Part shown: piece by piece, positions 1-8,707 of the stretch | Numbering within the stretch: the stretch's first letter is position 1 | Layout: each line of letters opens with the position of its first letter | Origin: Nostoc sp. XA010 | GTDB lineage: Bacteria; Cyanobacteriota; Cyanobacteriia; Cyanobacteriales; Nostocaceae | Assembly: GCF_020829625.1 (NCBI RefSeq) | Contig: NZ_JAIVFX010000011.1 | Coordinates: 62,001-126,000 of the forward strand | DNA length: 64,000 bases | Reading direction: 5' to 3' | The notes under the pieces: generated by a model | What the model was told of the DNA's origin: nothing | Databases searched by the model: none | The model's input: the letters and a program-made list of their open reading frames with translations, nothing else | Program-made: the position numbers and the translations under genes

Positions 1-439
1 GTAGAGACGTGCGATGTCTACGACGGGCTATTTGACGTCGCTGTTAGAAGTTAATACGCACAAAGCCACCAATTATGCATAAGCTGTTTTAAGTAAAGCT
101 TATATTTACTATAGACAGAACTTATAAATTAATAACTGAGGAAGTATTGCTTATTTGTAACGAAATTGTTATGTTTCTTTACATAAAGATATAAAAGCAA
201 CCTGAATGCGTTAAACCACTGTTGATCAAGGTTTTCTAGATAACTATGCAGTTGAGCCTGCAATGTACTTTGCCGAGTATCCATCAACGGCAAGAGAATC
301 GCTATGCCTTTGGTAAAGCGATGTCTACGCCAAGACTCCTGAGTGCCTTTGTTAACAGCTAGACGCATTTACTTTCCGTCTTTGCACATTTGATTTTCAC
401 ATTCGATACAACTGTAATTTTTTTTTGGGAACATCTGCT
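1..439. other. Intergenic region upstream of ocp
   Basis: No convincing gene. It contains two copies of a dispersed intergenic motif (GCGATGTCTACG at 11-22 and 318-329) that recurs near 40690 and 58022. A minus-strand open frame at 129-368 has no recognisable domain and includes one of these repeats, so I leave it out. The last roughly 100 bases are AT-rich and presumably hold the ocp promoter; I cannot place a specific -10 or -35. Confidence 0.5.
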
Positions 440-1402
440 ATGTCTTTTACCATCCAGTCGGCTCAAAGTATTTTTCCCGGCACCCTAGTTGCTGACATTG
501 TTCCAACTGTTGTCGAATCATTCTCTCAGCTCAATGCTGAAGATCAACTAGCATTACTCTGGTTTGCCTATACCGAGATGGGTAGAAGTATTACGGTTGC
601 CGCTCCAGGAGCAGCTAACATGATCCTCGCACAAGGCTTACTCGAACAAATTAAGCAGATGCCTTTTGAGGCTCAAACGCAAGTCATGTACGATCTGGCT
701 AACCGTGCTGACACTCCCCTGTGCCGTTCCTATGCATCCTTCACCGTGAACATCAAATTGGGCTTTTGGTATCAGTTAGGAGAATGGATGGCTCAGGGAA
801 TCGTTGCTCCTATCCCAGAGGGCTACAAGCTTTCTCCTAAAGCTGCTGATGTGTTAGAAGCCATCCGCAATGCTGATTCAGGTCAACAAATCACAATTTT
901 ACGCAATACCGTAGTGAGCATGGGATTTGACCCGAACGCTCCTGGTAGTTACAAAAAAGTCTCAGAGCCAGTATCTCCACCCATTGCACCAGCATTTCGG
1001 ACTAAAGTCACCATTGAGGGTATCAACAACGCTACAGTGTTGGGCTATATCAACAACATGAATGCCAATGACTTTGATGCTGCGGTTGCTCTGTTTCGCT
1101 CTGAAGGTGCGTTGCAACCCCCCTTTGAAAGACCGATTGTTGGTCAAGAGGCAATCCGCGCTTATATGCGTGAAGAATGCCAGGGATTAAAGATGATCCC
1201 AGAGCGTGGTATATCTGAGCCAGTGGAAGATGGCTATACCCAGATTAAAGTCACAGGGAAAGTCCAAACCCCTTGGTTCGGCGCCAGCGTGGGGATGAAT
1301 ATTGCATGGCGGTTTTTGATAGATCCCCAAGGCAAAATCTTTTTTGTAGCCATTGACTTGCTCGCTTCTCCGAAAGAACTGCTTAACCTAGTACGTAAAT
1401 AA
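440..1402 (+). CDS. ocp: Orange carotenoid protein (OCP), full length
   Basis: Soluble photoprotective protein that binds a ketocarotenoid and, once photoactivated, quenches the phycobilisome. The 320-residue product has the usual two-domain length: an all-helical N-terminal domain (about 1-165), a linker, and an NTF2-like C-terminal domain (about 190-320). Functional residues known from Synechocystis OCP are present: Tyr44, Trp110, Arg155 and the Tyr of ATVLGY (203 here, equivalent to 201), plus the Glu of LKMIPERG (partner of Arg155) and the Trp of NIAWRF. The ATG at 440 is chosen because it gives the family N-terminus MSFTIQSA; an in-frame TTG at 425 is less likely. Residue 101 is Phe where Synechocystis has Trp. 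No frp-like gene follows, so the paralogue class or recovery mechanism may differ from OCP1. Confidence 0.96.
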   Translation: MSFTIQSAQSIFPGTLVADIVPTVVESFSQLNAEDQLALLWFAYTEMGRSITVAAPGAANMILAQGLLEQIKQMPFEAQTQVMYDLANRADTPLCRSYASFTVNIKLGFWYQLGEWMAQGIVAPIPEGYKLSPKAADVLEAIRNADSGQQITILRNTVVSMGFDPNAPGSYKKVSEPVSPPIAPAFRTKVTIEGINNATVLGYINNMNANDFDAAVALFRSEGALQPPFERPIVGQEAIRAYMREECQGLKMIPERGISEPVEDGYTQIKVTGKVQTPWFGASVGMNIAWRFLIDPQGKIFFVAIDLLASPKELLNLVRK

Positions 1403-1415
1403 ACCACTCTTTTAA

Positions 1416-1436
1416 GGGCACGGCAGTGCCGTGCCC
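1416..1436. terminator. GC-rich palindrome after ocp
   Basis: GGGCACGGCA (1416-1425) is repeated inverted as TGCCGTGCCC (1427-1436), starting 13 bases after the ocp stop. It can form a strong hairpin but no U-run follows, so it may be a dispersed repeat acting as a transcript end rather than a classical terminator. Confidence 0.4.
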
Positions 1437-1823
1437 CTACGAAAAACTTGAAGGAGCGACATCGATAGCGAACGCGAGTGCGTCTCTAAGAGTTGCGGTA
1501 GCGAGTCTTCTCCCTTGGCGCTAGCCTCTCCCTTTGGGAGAAGGGGAGACGCCAAAGGCGAACGAGCGTCATAGCCCGTCCTAAACATTGCTACCTCTGT
1601 ATGCTTAAACTAAAGAAACTTAATAAGGGCTTATTTGGTATTTTCGTTGTGCGATCGCTGTTGAAAACAACCGATTCGATTGGCAATATTGTAAAAGATT
1701 GTTAAATAGTTTTAAGGTTGGTGCGGAGTTATTAAAAGCCTCCGAATGAGAGCTATTTCCAGCAATTATCGATTAGATACTGTAATTTTCAGGTGATAAA
1801 TGGAGATTTGGGAGGCGGGGTGT
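1437..1823. repeat. Repeat-bearing intergenic spacer
   Basis: No gene seen. 1463-1580 is a cyanobacterial-type dispersed repeat with nested inverted segments: GGCGCTAGCCTCTCCC at about 1518-1533, then GGGAGAAGGGGAGACGCC at about 1536-1553. The remainder is AT-rich and should carry the promoter of the following pentapeptide-repeat gene. Confidence 0.45.
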
Positions 1824-2444
1824 ATGGATGCTGATGAACTTCTCAAACGCTATTGTGTAGGAGAGAGAAATTTCCCTCAAGTAAGCCTGCACTTAGTTAA
1901 CCTCAGCGAGGTGTGTTTAGCTGGAATCAATTTGAATCGAGCTAACTTGGCTAATACGACTTTATCACAGTCCAACCTGCGCCAAGCAAACCTGATCGAA
2001 GCAAATTTAACTGCGGCGGTTCTCTGGAGAACCGACTTCAGTGGAGCAAATATGATTTTGGCAAACCTCAAGGCTGCTAATCTGATACGGGCAACTCTTA
2101 GGAAGGTAGACTTACATAAGGCTTCTCTAATGAGAGCAGACCTACGTTTAGCAGACTTGCATGATGCTGACCTGAGTAATGCAAACTTAGCTGGGGCAGA
2201 TTTGCGTTATGCTAACTTAAGCGGTGCTTTTTTGGCTAGGGCAAATCTCAATGGTGCAAACCTGACTGGCGCAAAGTTGAGCAATACAGACCTGAGCCAT
2301 GCTAGTCTTACCAAAGCTATTTTGTACAAAACTGATCTAAGTTACGTTGATTTTACGGAAGTAGACCTGACTGGGGTCGATTTGCACCACTGTTTACTTC
2401 ACCGAGTCACCCTACCTGAACGAAGCTTAATTGAAGTGGGTTGA
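1824..2444 (+). CDS. Pentapeptide-repeat protein
   Basis: About 206 residues, nearly all A(D/N)LXX pentapeptide repeats from about residue 25 to 190 (runs such as ANLAGADLRYANLSGA). These fold into a right-handed quadrilateral beta-helix. The N-terminal leader MDADELLKRYCVGERNF is typical of cyanobacterial members. ATG 1824 is preferred over ATG 1800 because GGAGG lies at 1811-1815, eight bases upstream, and because of this leader. There is no signal peptide or membrane segment, so it is probably cytoplasmic. Substrate or partner unknown. Confidence 0.85.
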   Translation: MDADELLKRYCVGERNFPQVSLHLVNLSEVCLAGINLNRANLANTTLSQSNLRQANLIEANLTAAVLWRTDFSGANMILANLKAANLIRATLRKVDLHKASLMRADLRLADLHDADLSNANLAGADLRYANLSGAFLARANLNGANLTGAKLSNTDLSHASLTKAILYKTDLSYVDFTEVDLTGVDLHHCLLHRVTLPERSLIEVG

Positions 2445-2479
2445 GCGTAGCTACGGTCTAATTAAAAATTCAAAAATCG

Positions 2480-2844
2480 TTTCAACAATTACTCGCTAGT
2501 TGCAAAATTATTCTGCACTATGATGTAGCTGAACTGAAGGAGAACGTAAAAGCAGCAGCAGGATGTGAGTACGAAACAGGCGGAAGTTGTTTACCGATCG
2601 CTCAATCTCCTCAGAAAAGCCGCAATACCAAAGCCTTATCTCAGGAGGATTTGTTAGCAAAAATCACGGCTAATGATAAAAGTATTGCAGATCTTTATTA
2701 GGTGACACTCCTGCTGGTATTCATGTATTAGTTGCTGCTGCTCGGTATTTAGCAGCCCATTCTCCCACAATGCGATCGCAAGCACAAACCTATCAAATCG
2801 CTTATCGGTTACATAAAGGCGACCGCCTATTCGAGGAATCTTGA
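2480..2844 (+). pseudogene. Degraded coding region with frameshift, family unknown
   Basis: Two consecutive plus-strand segments read like one protein broken by a shift of frame. The first, about 2480-2701, ends ...QEDLLAKITANDKSIADLY then stop. The second, about 2700-2844, continues GDTPAGIHVLVAAARYLAA... to RLFEES and a TGA. Neither begins with a plausible start and ribosome site. Composition and periodicity look coding, but I do not recognise the family. A minus-strand open frame over 2654-2896 is treated as its shadow. Confidence 0.35.
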
Positions 2845-2901
2845 CAAGCTCTCGGTTTCTAGTCACGAGCGCGGACTCTGAAAATTGAGTTTTCAATTTA
2901 A

Positions 2902-2933
2902 AAAGCCCTGGTAAAAATCCAGGGCTTTGTTTT
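2902..2933 (+). terminator. Rho-independent terminator-like hairpin
   Basis: AAAGCCCTGG (2902-2911), seven-base loop, CCAGGGCTTT (2919-2928), then GTTTT. This is a ten-base-pair stem with a T-rich tail, downstream of the degraded reading frame at 2480-2844, which it may once have served. Confidence 0.7.
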
Positions 2934-3384
2934 ATATCCGGTTTATTAAATGCCAGCTAAAAATCTTTGCCAGCGCTTTCTATACACATAATCATCGCTC
3001 AATCATTTGCTGAAAGATAGCGCAGAACTACCCAATTTTTACCCATCTTACCTGGGTATTGCCTTAATAATTTATTTGGATTTGCACACACTTCTACCTC
3101 GAAATCACTTATCTTCAGATTTTGCAGTACGGGATTTTAATGTAAACGCTCCTCCCTAACTACTCTACCCCCTACAATCCATGCTCCCCGATGGCTTTAG
3201 GTCAACAGCAGCACTACATCCGACATCCTCCGTTATCACTAGCTAGCATGAGGTCATCTGCTTTATAATTCCAATCGTTGAGAGTTGATTCGGGCGTGGC
3301 AAAGAAGATACTCCTACTCCACCAAATCCACTTTGCTGTTGCTTACCAATATCTTGTAATCTATTTTTTAAACTTGATAATGTT
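2934..3384. other. Intergenic region without a gene
   Basis: AT-rich non-coding stretch. I see no open frame with coding character, no RNA gene and no repeat beyond short runs. It presumably contains the promoter for the exported protein at 3385. Confidence 0.4.
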
Positions 3385-3885
3385 ATGAAAAAAATATCAT
3401 CGCTCAAATCTTCTAACTTTAGCAAAAGATTCACAATGAGAAGAGAAAAAACTTTCGGCATATTTCTTGCATCTGCGCTATTACTTGCTTCTTTACCTTG
3501 TGTAACAGTTGCACAGACTGAGCCTGGCGCAGTTCCATCTAAAATTAATGGCAGTACGACCCAATCCAAAACAGTAGTTGCACGTATTTGGCATGGTCAA
3601 ACACTGACGAATAAAGCAGAAAAATATTATAAATATTTAACTGAAGCTGGAATTAAGAAAATCCAATCGATTCCTGGAAATCGAGGAGCGCAAGTATTTC
3701 GTCGAACTAATGGCACAATTACAGAGTTTACTGTTATCTCTTATTGGGAGTCACGCGATGCTATTCGTGCCTTTGCTGGCAATGACATAGAACAAGTACA
3801 CCCTCTGCCTAAAGATAACCAGTATCTGATTGAACCAGAAACCAAGGTTAAACATTTTGATGTTTTACTAGATCAGCGCCAATAA
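3385..3885 (+). CDS. Exported antibiotic-biosynthesis-monooxygenase-like (ABM) protein
   Basis: 166 residues. After a charged start and a hydrophobic core (TFGIFLASALLLASLPCV), a signal peptidase site is likely after VAQ near residue 44. The mature part (about 60-160) has the dimeric alpha/beta-barrel ABM pattern: VVARIWHG strand, YLTEAGIKKIQSIPGNRGAQVFRR, then FTVISYWESRDAIRAFAG. ABM proteins include haem-degrading enzymes and small oxygenases, so the substrate cannot be told. The start could instead be ATG 3436 (MRREKTFG), which also leaves a complete signal peptide. Monocistronic, between unrelated genes. Confidence 0.72.
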   Translation: MKKISSLKSSNFSKRFTMRREKTFGIFLASALLLASLPCVTVAQTEPGAVPSKINGSTTQSKTVVARIWHGQTLTNKAEKYYKYLTEAGIKKIQSIPGNRGAQVFRRTNGTITEFTVISYWESRDAIRAFAGNDIEQVHPLPKDNQYLIEPETKVKHFDVLLDQRQ

Positions 3886-4039
3886 TTTTTAAGGGAGTAA
3901 ATAGTCTTAGTCCGAGATTCCACCTCAAATCTCGATTACTGAATTTACCCTAGCAATACCAAGTTAATCAGGTCAGAGGAATACAGAGGTTACATAGCAT
4001 CTAAAAAACTATATATTTACACAAAACACAAAAACTCTT

Positions 4040-4645
4040 TCAACTTTTGTTTGCTCTATTCTCTTGTATTAGATGAATAATCGATGGCACTAAAGAAACA
4101 ACTATAATTAATCCAATAATCGGTAATAAATACTTATCTACCTGTTCAGGTGGCAAAGATTTTCCTAAGAAAAACCCTAATATAGTGATGCCGAATGTCC
4201 AAACAAAGCCACCGATTAAGTTGTAAGACATAAATGTGCGATAATTCATCGCACCAATCCCAGCCACAATTGGCGCGAAAGTCCGTACAATAGGTAAAAA
4301 ACGTGCTAAAACAATCGTTTTTTTACCGTACTGTTCATAAAAGTTTTGGGTTTTAACAAGATGTTTTTTATGAAACAACCATGAATCTTCCTTCTGAAAT
4401 AGTCTTCTGCCAAATTTATGTCCAGTAAAATAACCAACATTGTCACCTAAGACTGCACAAGCAAAAGCACCAAAAATCAGAACCCAAATGTTCAGTAAAT
4501 TCTGAGATGCGACAAATCCAGCAGTGAACAATAAACTATCTCCAGGTAGGAAAAAACCAATTAATAAGCCAGATTCAGCAAAGACAATCGCCCAGACTCC
4601 AAAATAACCGATTGATTTTATCAGTTGTGGTAAATCCAGATGCAT
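4040..4645 (-). CDS. DedA family membrane protein
   Basis: 201 residues with the DedA/VTT architecture: an N-terminal re-entrant segment with the conserved ESGLLIGFFLPGDSLLF (about 25-41), the signature ARFLPIVRTFAPIVAG (about 115-130) and C-terminal membrane helices (about 145-195). Family members act in the cytoplasmic membrane as lipid carriers or scramblases and affect membrane homeostasis and drug resistance. It is convergent with the ABM gene and divergent from the permease at 4795. The specific lipid is unknown. Confidence 0.9.
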   Translation of the reverse strand: MHLDLPQLIKSIGYFGVWAIVFAESGLLIGFFLPGDSLLFTAGFVASQNLLNIWVLIFGAFACAVLGDNVGYFTGHKFGRRLFQKEDSWLFHKKHLVKTQNFYEQYGKKTIVLARFLPIVRTFAPIVAGIGAMNYRTFMSYNLIGGFVWTFGITILGFFLGKSLPPEQVDKYLLPIIGLIIVVSLVPSIIHLIQENRANKS

Positions 4646-4794
4646 AAAATTTTTTAGCTTTCAATAATAGATCCACAACATCTTAACGTTTAGCAATTTT
4701 CGTGAATAAAAAGTAATATTAAATTTACGTAAAGTTATTGTGTAATATTTAAAACTATAGTGACAGATGGTACATTTTAGGGTATATGTGCAAG

Positions 4795-5577
4795 ATGCAA
4801 AGATATTTGAAAGTACTAAGACTATTTTGGAGTGCTGCGATCGCAGCTGAGTTAGAGTATCGGATTAACTTTTTCATAGCTACCCTCAGCAGCTTGGGAA
4901 ATCTTGCAGGTAGCCTCTTTGGATTATTCTTGTTTTACCGGACTGGTTATACTTTTAGTGGCTGGTCATGGGAAGCAGCCTTAGTAGTTCTAGGAATTTT
5001 TACTTTATTACAAGGATTTTCTGCTACTTTTCTGGCGTCGAACTTGAATCGCATTGTCCGGCATGTTCAAGAAGGCACTTTAGACTTTATATTATTAAAA
5101 CCTATCCGCAGTCAGTTTTGGCTTTCCACCCATACCCTTTCACCTTGGGGACTACCAGATATAATTTTTGGTAGTATTATTATTGGCTACGCAGGTAAAC
5201 GCCTTGGTGTAGGGATAGCCGACTATCTACTTGGTGTGCTGCCGTTATTGTTCAGCTTTGTGATTCTGTACAGCCTGTGGTTTATGCTCGGAGCGATGAG
5301 TATCTGGTTCGTCAAAATATACAACGTTACCGAAGTATTACGTGGTTTGTTAGAAGCTGGACGATATCCCATCGCAGCATATCCTACTGCTTACCGCTTT
5401 TTCTTCACCTTTGTAATGCCAGTAGCGTTTTTAACTACAGTACCAGCCCAAGCGCTACTGGGCCGAAGTGACATTAGCTGGTTAATAGGTGCGGCAATAT
5501 TAGCAGTAGCGTTGTTTTTCGCTTCCACTTGGTTTTGGCGATTTGCATTGAGGTTTTATACCAGTGCTTCGAGTTAG
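4795..5577 (+). CDS. ABC-2 type transporter permease (ABC2_membrane_6-like)
   Basis: About 260 residues with six predicted membrane helices. The N-terminus MQRYLKVLRLFWSAAIAAELEYR and the motif HVQEGTLDFILLKPI are characteristic of the permeases grouped as ABC2_membrane_6 (COG3694-like). Such proteins pair with a second permease and an ATPase, neither of which is adjacent here, so the substrate is unknown. ATG 4795 is favoured over ATG 4786 because AGGG at 4779-4782 is only three bases from the latter and it gives the family N-terminus. Confidence 0.82.
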   Translation: MQRYLKVLRLFWSAAIAAELEYRINFFIATLSSLGNLAGSLFGLFLFYRTGYTFSGWSWEAALVVLGIFTLLQGFSATFLASNLNRIVRHVQEGTLDFILLKPIRSQFWLSTHTLSPWGLPDIIFGSIIIGYAGKRLGVGIADYLLGVLPLLFSFVILYSLWFMLGAMSIWFVKIYNVTEVLRGLLEAGRYPIAAYPTAYRFFFTFVMPVAFLTTVPAQALLGRSDISWLIGAAILAVALFFASTWFWRFALRFYTSASS

Positions 5578-5704
5578 AGAGAAGCGTAGACAAGGCAGCA
5601 CCTTGCCTAGAGTTATTGGAGCAACATAATTAGTTATTCGCCAACGCGACATTAATTTGCGAATAGCGACATTTAATTTGCGAATGTACACTCTACAACA
5701 AAAA

Positions 5705-5778
5705 TCGGGATGACTGGATTCGAACCAGCGGCCCCTTCGTCCCGAACGAAGTGCGCTACCAAGCTGCGCCACATCCCG
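5705..5778 (-). tRNA. tRNA-Pro (anticodon CGG)
   Basis: Reading the minus strand from 5778, the acceptor CGGGATG pairs with CATCCCG next to 5705, followed by discriminator A. The D arm GGCGCAGCTTGGTAGCGC, the anticodon stem CTTCG/CGAAG with loop TTCGGGA (anticodon CGG, reads CCG), and the T arm GCTGGTTCGAATCCAGT are all intact. 74 nucleotides, no intron, and the 3' CCA is not encoded. Confidence 0.97.
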
Positions 5779-5918
5779 GCATAAAAATGCCATGATAAAT
5801 TAACAATATCATAACCCGTGCAAAATGACAGAATTACATCTATATATATATGATCACTTTACCCAAGGCTTTGCTTGCTACGATTAAATTTGTATAACTC
5901 TAGTGGTAAAAGCGGATT

Positions 5919-6797
5919 GTGACTGTAAAACCAGACTGGTTGCGGGTAAAAGCACCTGGGCGTGAGCGTATTGGTAACGTTAAAGATATTTTGCGGGATT
6001 TAGCCCTCAATACAGTTTGTGAGGAAGCGTCCTGTCCAAATATTGGTGAATGCTTCAATGCTGGGACTGCCACATTTTTAATTATGGGCCCGGCTTGTAC
6101 ACGCGCTTGTCCCTACTGCGATATTGATTTTGAGAAAAAACCCAAACCACTAGACCCCACGGAACCTGCACGACTAGCAGAAGCTGTTCGCCGCATGAAA
6201 CTTAATCATGTTGTGATCACTTCTGTAAACCGAGATGACTTGCCAGATGGTGGTGCGTCTCAGTTTATAGCCTGTATTAATGCGGTTCGTACTGTTTCAC
6301 CTAACACCACAATTGAGGTACTAATTCCTGACTTGTGCGGTAATTGGAATGCTCTAGAGTTGATTCTACAAGCTGCACCAGAGGTATTAAACCACAATAC
6401 AGAAACTGTTCCACGCCTGTATCGCCGGGTGCGTCCCCAAGGAAACTACGATCGCACATTAGAATTATTGCACCGCTCTCGCCAAGTTTCTCCTAGCACA
6501 TATACTAAATCCGGTATTATGGTTGGACTTGGTGAAACTGATGCCGAAATTCGCCAGGTCATGCAAGACTTGCGAACTGTAGATTGCGACATTTTGACAA
6601 TTGGGCAATACCTCCAACCCAGTCAAAAACATTTGCAAGTAAATGAATTTATCAATCCAGAACAATTTGCTGCTTGGAAGGCATTCGGCGAAGAAATAGG
6701 ATTTTTACAAGTTGTTTCTTCACCATTGACAAGAAGCTCATATCATGCAGAACAAGTCAGGGAATTAATGCAACGTTATCCCCGCAGCCAATTTTAG
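5919..6797 (+). CDS. lipA: Lipoyl synthase
   Basis: Radical-SAM enzyme that inserts two sulphur atoms into protein-bound octanoyl groups to make lipoyl cofactors for 2-oxo-acid dehydrogenases and the glycine cleavage system. 292 residues. Both iron-sulphur cluster motifs are present: Cys34-x4-Cys39-x5-Cys45 (auxiliary cluster) and Cys60-x3-Cys64-x2-Cys67 (radical-SAM cluster), followed by DIDFEKKP, NHVVITSVNRDDLPDGG and NHNTETV. GTG 5919 starts MTVKPDWLRVKAP, the family N-terminus. Cyanobacteria often have two LipA paralogues; this is one of them. Confidence 0.96.
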   Translation: MTVKPDWLRVKAPGRERIGNVKDILRDLALNTVCEEASCPNIGECFNAGTATFLIMGPACTRACPYCDIDFEKKPKPLDPTEPARLAEAVRRMKLNHVVITSVNRDDLPDGGASQFIACINAVRTVSPNTTIEVLIPDLCGNWNALELILQAAPEVLNHNTETVPRLYRRVRPQGNYDRTLELLHRSRQVSPSTYTKSGIMVGLGETDAEIRQVMQDLRTVDCDILTIGQYLQPSQKHLQVNEFINPEQFAAWKAFGEEIGFLQVVSSPLTRSSYHAEQVRELMQRYPRSQF

Positions 6798-6868
6798 ATT
6801 TTAGATTTGTTCTTGCGTTTAAATTCGGGCACAACTCTTAGAGATGCTGTTCGCATTCAGACCTTTTT

Positions 6869-6911
6869 AAATTTTGGATTTTGAATTATTCAATTCCAAA
6901 ATCCAAAATTT
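6869..6911. repeat. Long AT-rich inverted repeat between lipA and gpsA
   Basis: AAATTTTGGATTTTGAATT (6869-6887) and its near-perfect inverted copy (6892-6911, one extra base) form a stem of about 19 pairs with a four-base loop. This 'AAATTTTGGATTTTG' hairpin type is common between cyanobacterial genes. It may act as a terminator for lipA, although the tail is not a clean U-run. Confidence 0.6.
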
Positions 6912-6948
6912 AAAATCTAAAATTCGGTGATGGGGAGACTTTTGATTA

Positions 6949-7878
6949 ATGACTAATCCAAAAACTGTAGCAATTCTTGGTGCGGGTGCTTGGGGTGCAT
7001 CTCTGGCAAATCTCGCCGCAGCAAATGGTCATCAGGTGCGCGTGTGGTCGCGTCAAGGTTCGCAAACTATCCAAGCAGTTTTAAAAGATGTCCAAATCGT
7101 CCTATCCGCTATCTCGATGATTGGTGTGAGGGATGTCGCTTCCCAAGTCCAGTCTTTCCCCCTTTCTCCAGAGACAATTTTTGTCACAGCGACGAAAGGC
7201 TTAGACCCCCAAACCACCTGCACGCCGTCGCAAATTTGGCAAACAGTATTCCCTAACCATGCAGTGGTTGTCCTGTCTGGGCCTAATTTATCTAAAGAAA
7301 TTCAACTAGAATTACCAGCAGCAACGGTGGTAGCTAGTAATATTCCCACGGCTGCGGAAGTAGTGCAGTTAGTATTTTCTTCTGGGCGTTTTCGGGTATA
7401 TACCAATCCCGATCCTTTGGGGGTGGAATTGGGGGGAACACTGAAAAATGTGATTGCGATCGCAGCCGGTGTGTGCGATGGTTTACAACTAGGAACCAAT
7501 GCCAAAGCTGCTTTAGTCACTCGTGGACTTACAGAAATGGTTCGCATCGGCAACAACTGGGGTGCGAAGACAGAAACATTCTATGGTTTATCAGGTCTAG
7601 GAGATTTGTTAGCAACCTGCAATAGTCCCTTAAGTCGCAATTACCAAGTCGGCTATCAGCTAGCTGGTGGTAAGTCACTTACAGAAACTCTTGCAAATTT
7701 ACAAGGAACTGCTGAAGGAGTGAACACTTGCCGGGTTTTGATGCAACGAGCCAAGCATGAAAATATTCCTGTTCCAATTACTGAGCAAGTTTATCGTTTA
7801 CTTCAGGGTGAAGTCACACCTCGACAAGCCCTTGATGAACTGATGCTGCGAGATATCAAGCCAGAGTACAACTATTAG
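6949..7878 (+). CDS. gpsA: Glycerol-3-phosphate dehydrogenase [NAD(P)+]
   Basis: Cytosolic enzyme that reduces dihydroxyacetone phosphate to sn-glycerol-3-phosphate for membrane lipids. 309 residues. The Rossmann motif GAGAWG lies at about 11-16, VLSAISM and VTATKGL follow, and the catalytic Lys is in LGGTLKNVIAIAAG. The C-terminal helical domain contains GLSGLGDLLATCNSPLSRN. The protein is somewhat shorter than the E. coli enzyme because the first domain is compact, as in other cyanobacteria. It lies 151 bases after lipA across a hairpin repeat, so cotranscription is uncertain. Confidence 0.95.
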   Translation: MTNPKTVAILGAGAWGASLANLAAANGHQVRVWSRQGSQTIQAVLKDVQIVLSAISMIGVRDVASQVQSFPLSPETIFVTATKGLDPQTTCTPSQIWQTVFPNHAVVVLSGPNLSKEIQLELPAATVVASNIPTAAEVVQLVFSSGRFRVYTNPDPLGVELGGTLKNVIAIAAGVCDGLQLGTNAKAALVTRGLTEMVRIGNNWGAKTETFYGLSGLGDLLATCNSPLSRNYQVGYQLAGGKSLTETLANLQGTAEGVNTCRVLMQRAKHENIPVPITEQVYRLLQGEVTPRQALDELMLRDIKPEYNY

Positions 7879-8707
7879 CAATACCCTTTGGTTAAGGAAT
7901 TTTTTGGTTGAGGCAGGCAGGGGAGGCAGGGGGAGAGAGAATTACTGAACAATAAGCCTCTTTCCTCCCCTGCTTATCCGAACCGTATTGCAACTACTAA
8001 TAGTCTGTGAATTCAACTTTGACGAGTAGATAAATTCTTCAATTTCTCTTCTTTTCTTCTCTACGAGAGGCTGCACCAACGAGACACTGTGCGAATGCAT
8101 CTTTGTGGTTCGTTCCTTAACACAAGCGTATTAAATTATATTTTTTCTCCCCCTGCTCTTCTTCTTCCCCTGCTCACCTCAACAGATAACTTCAGTAGAC
8201 CAAACCCTATTGCAACCTCTTCTATCTCAGTGTCGATAGAATTCTTGCCGTTAATACTAATCACTTCTTCAATATCTATTAGCTCTACTTATACCTGAAT
8301 AATCCTGAGAAAAAATTGCTAAATCGTCAGGATATTACTTTTGTAGGCATGTAAATGTGACTATGCCAAATATAAAGATGACATTCACTTAAGGATGTTT
8401 ATACCGTGTTATAAAAGTTACTATCAAAAACCATCAAGGTTGAAGTGTTAACTAAGTAGTTGAAATATTGAAAACCTAGCTGCCGATTTGAATAGCTATT
8501 GGTTTAATCAAAAGTTTAGCAGCCGATTAAGTTCAGTAATGCTGTATCCAATAAAACCATTACAGTTAATTTCAAAAAAAACTGTAATGGAACGTTCAAC
8601 CATGTTAGTTCATCGTAAATCACGGGAACAATAGCAACAGTTGAATAGCTGACCGTAATCTAAGCTGACCGAAATCTATTGTTACCTGGAGCCATTGAGA
8701 CGATCTT
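7879..8707. other. Long leader/intergenic region upstream of sigC
   Basis: 829 bases without a convincing gene. 7905-7980 is purine-rich then pyrimidine-rich low-complexity sequence (GGGGAGGCAGGGGG, later CCTCCCCTGC), a common intergenic type here. A plus-strand frame at 8089-8298 lies in the C/T-rich part and has no domain. The AT-rich 8300-8700 stretch directly before sigC is the likely site of its promoters. Confidence 0.45.

Noticed and set aside
129..368. Minus-strand frame of 79 codons upstream of ocp
   Set aside because: No domain, contains a dispersed repeat, no convincing ribosome site, and lies in the ocp promoter region.
8089..8298. Plus-strand frame of 69 codons before sigC
   Set aside because: Pyrimidine-rich low-complexity sequence with no domain or ribosome site.
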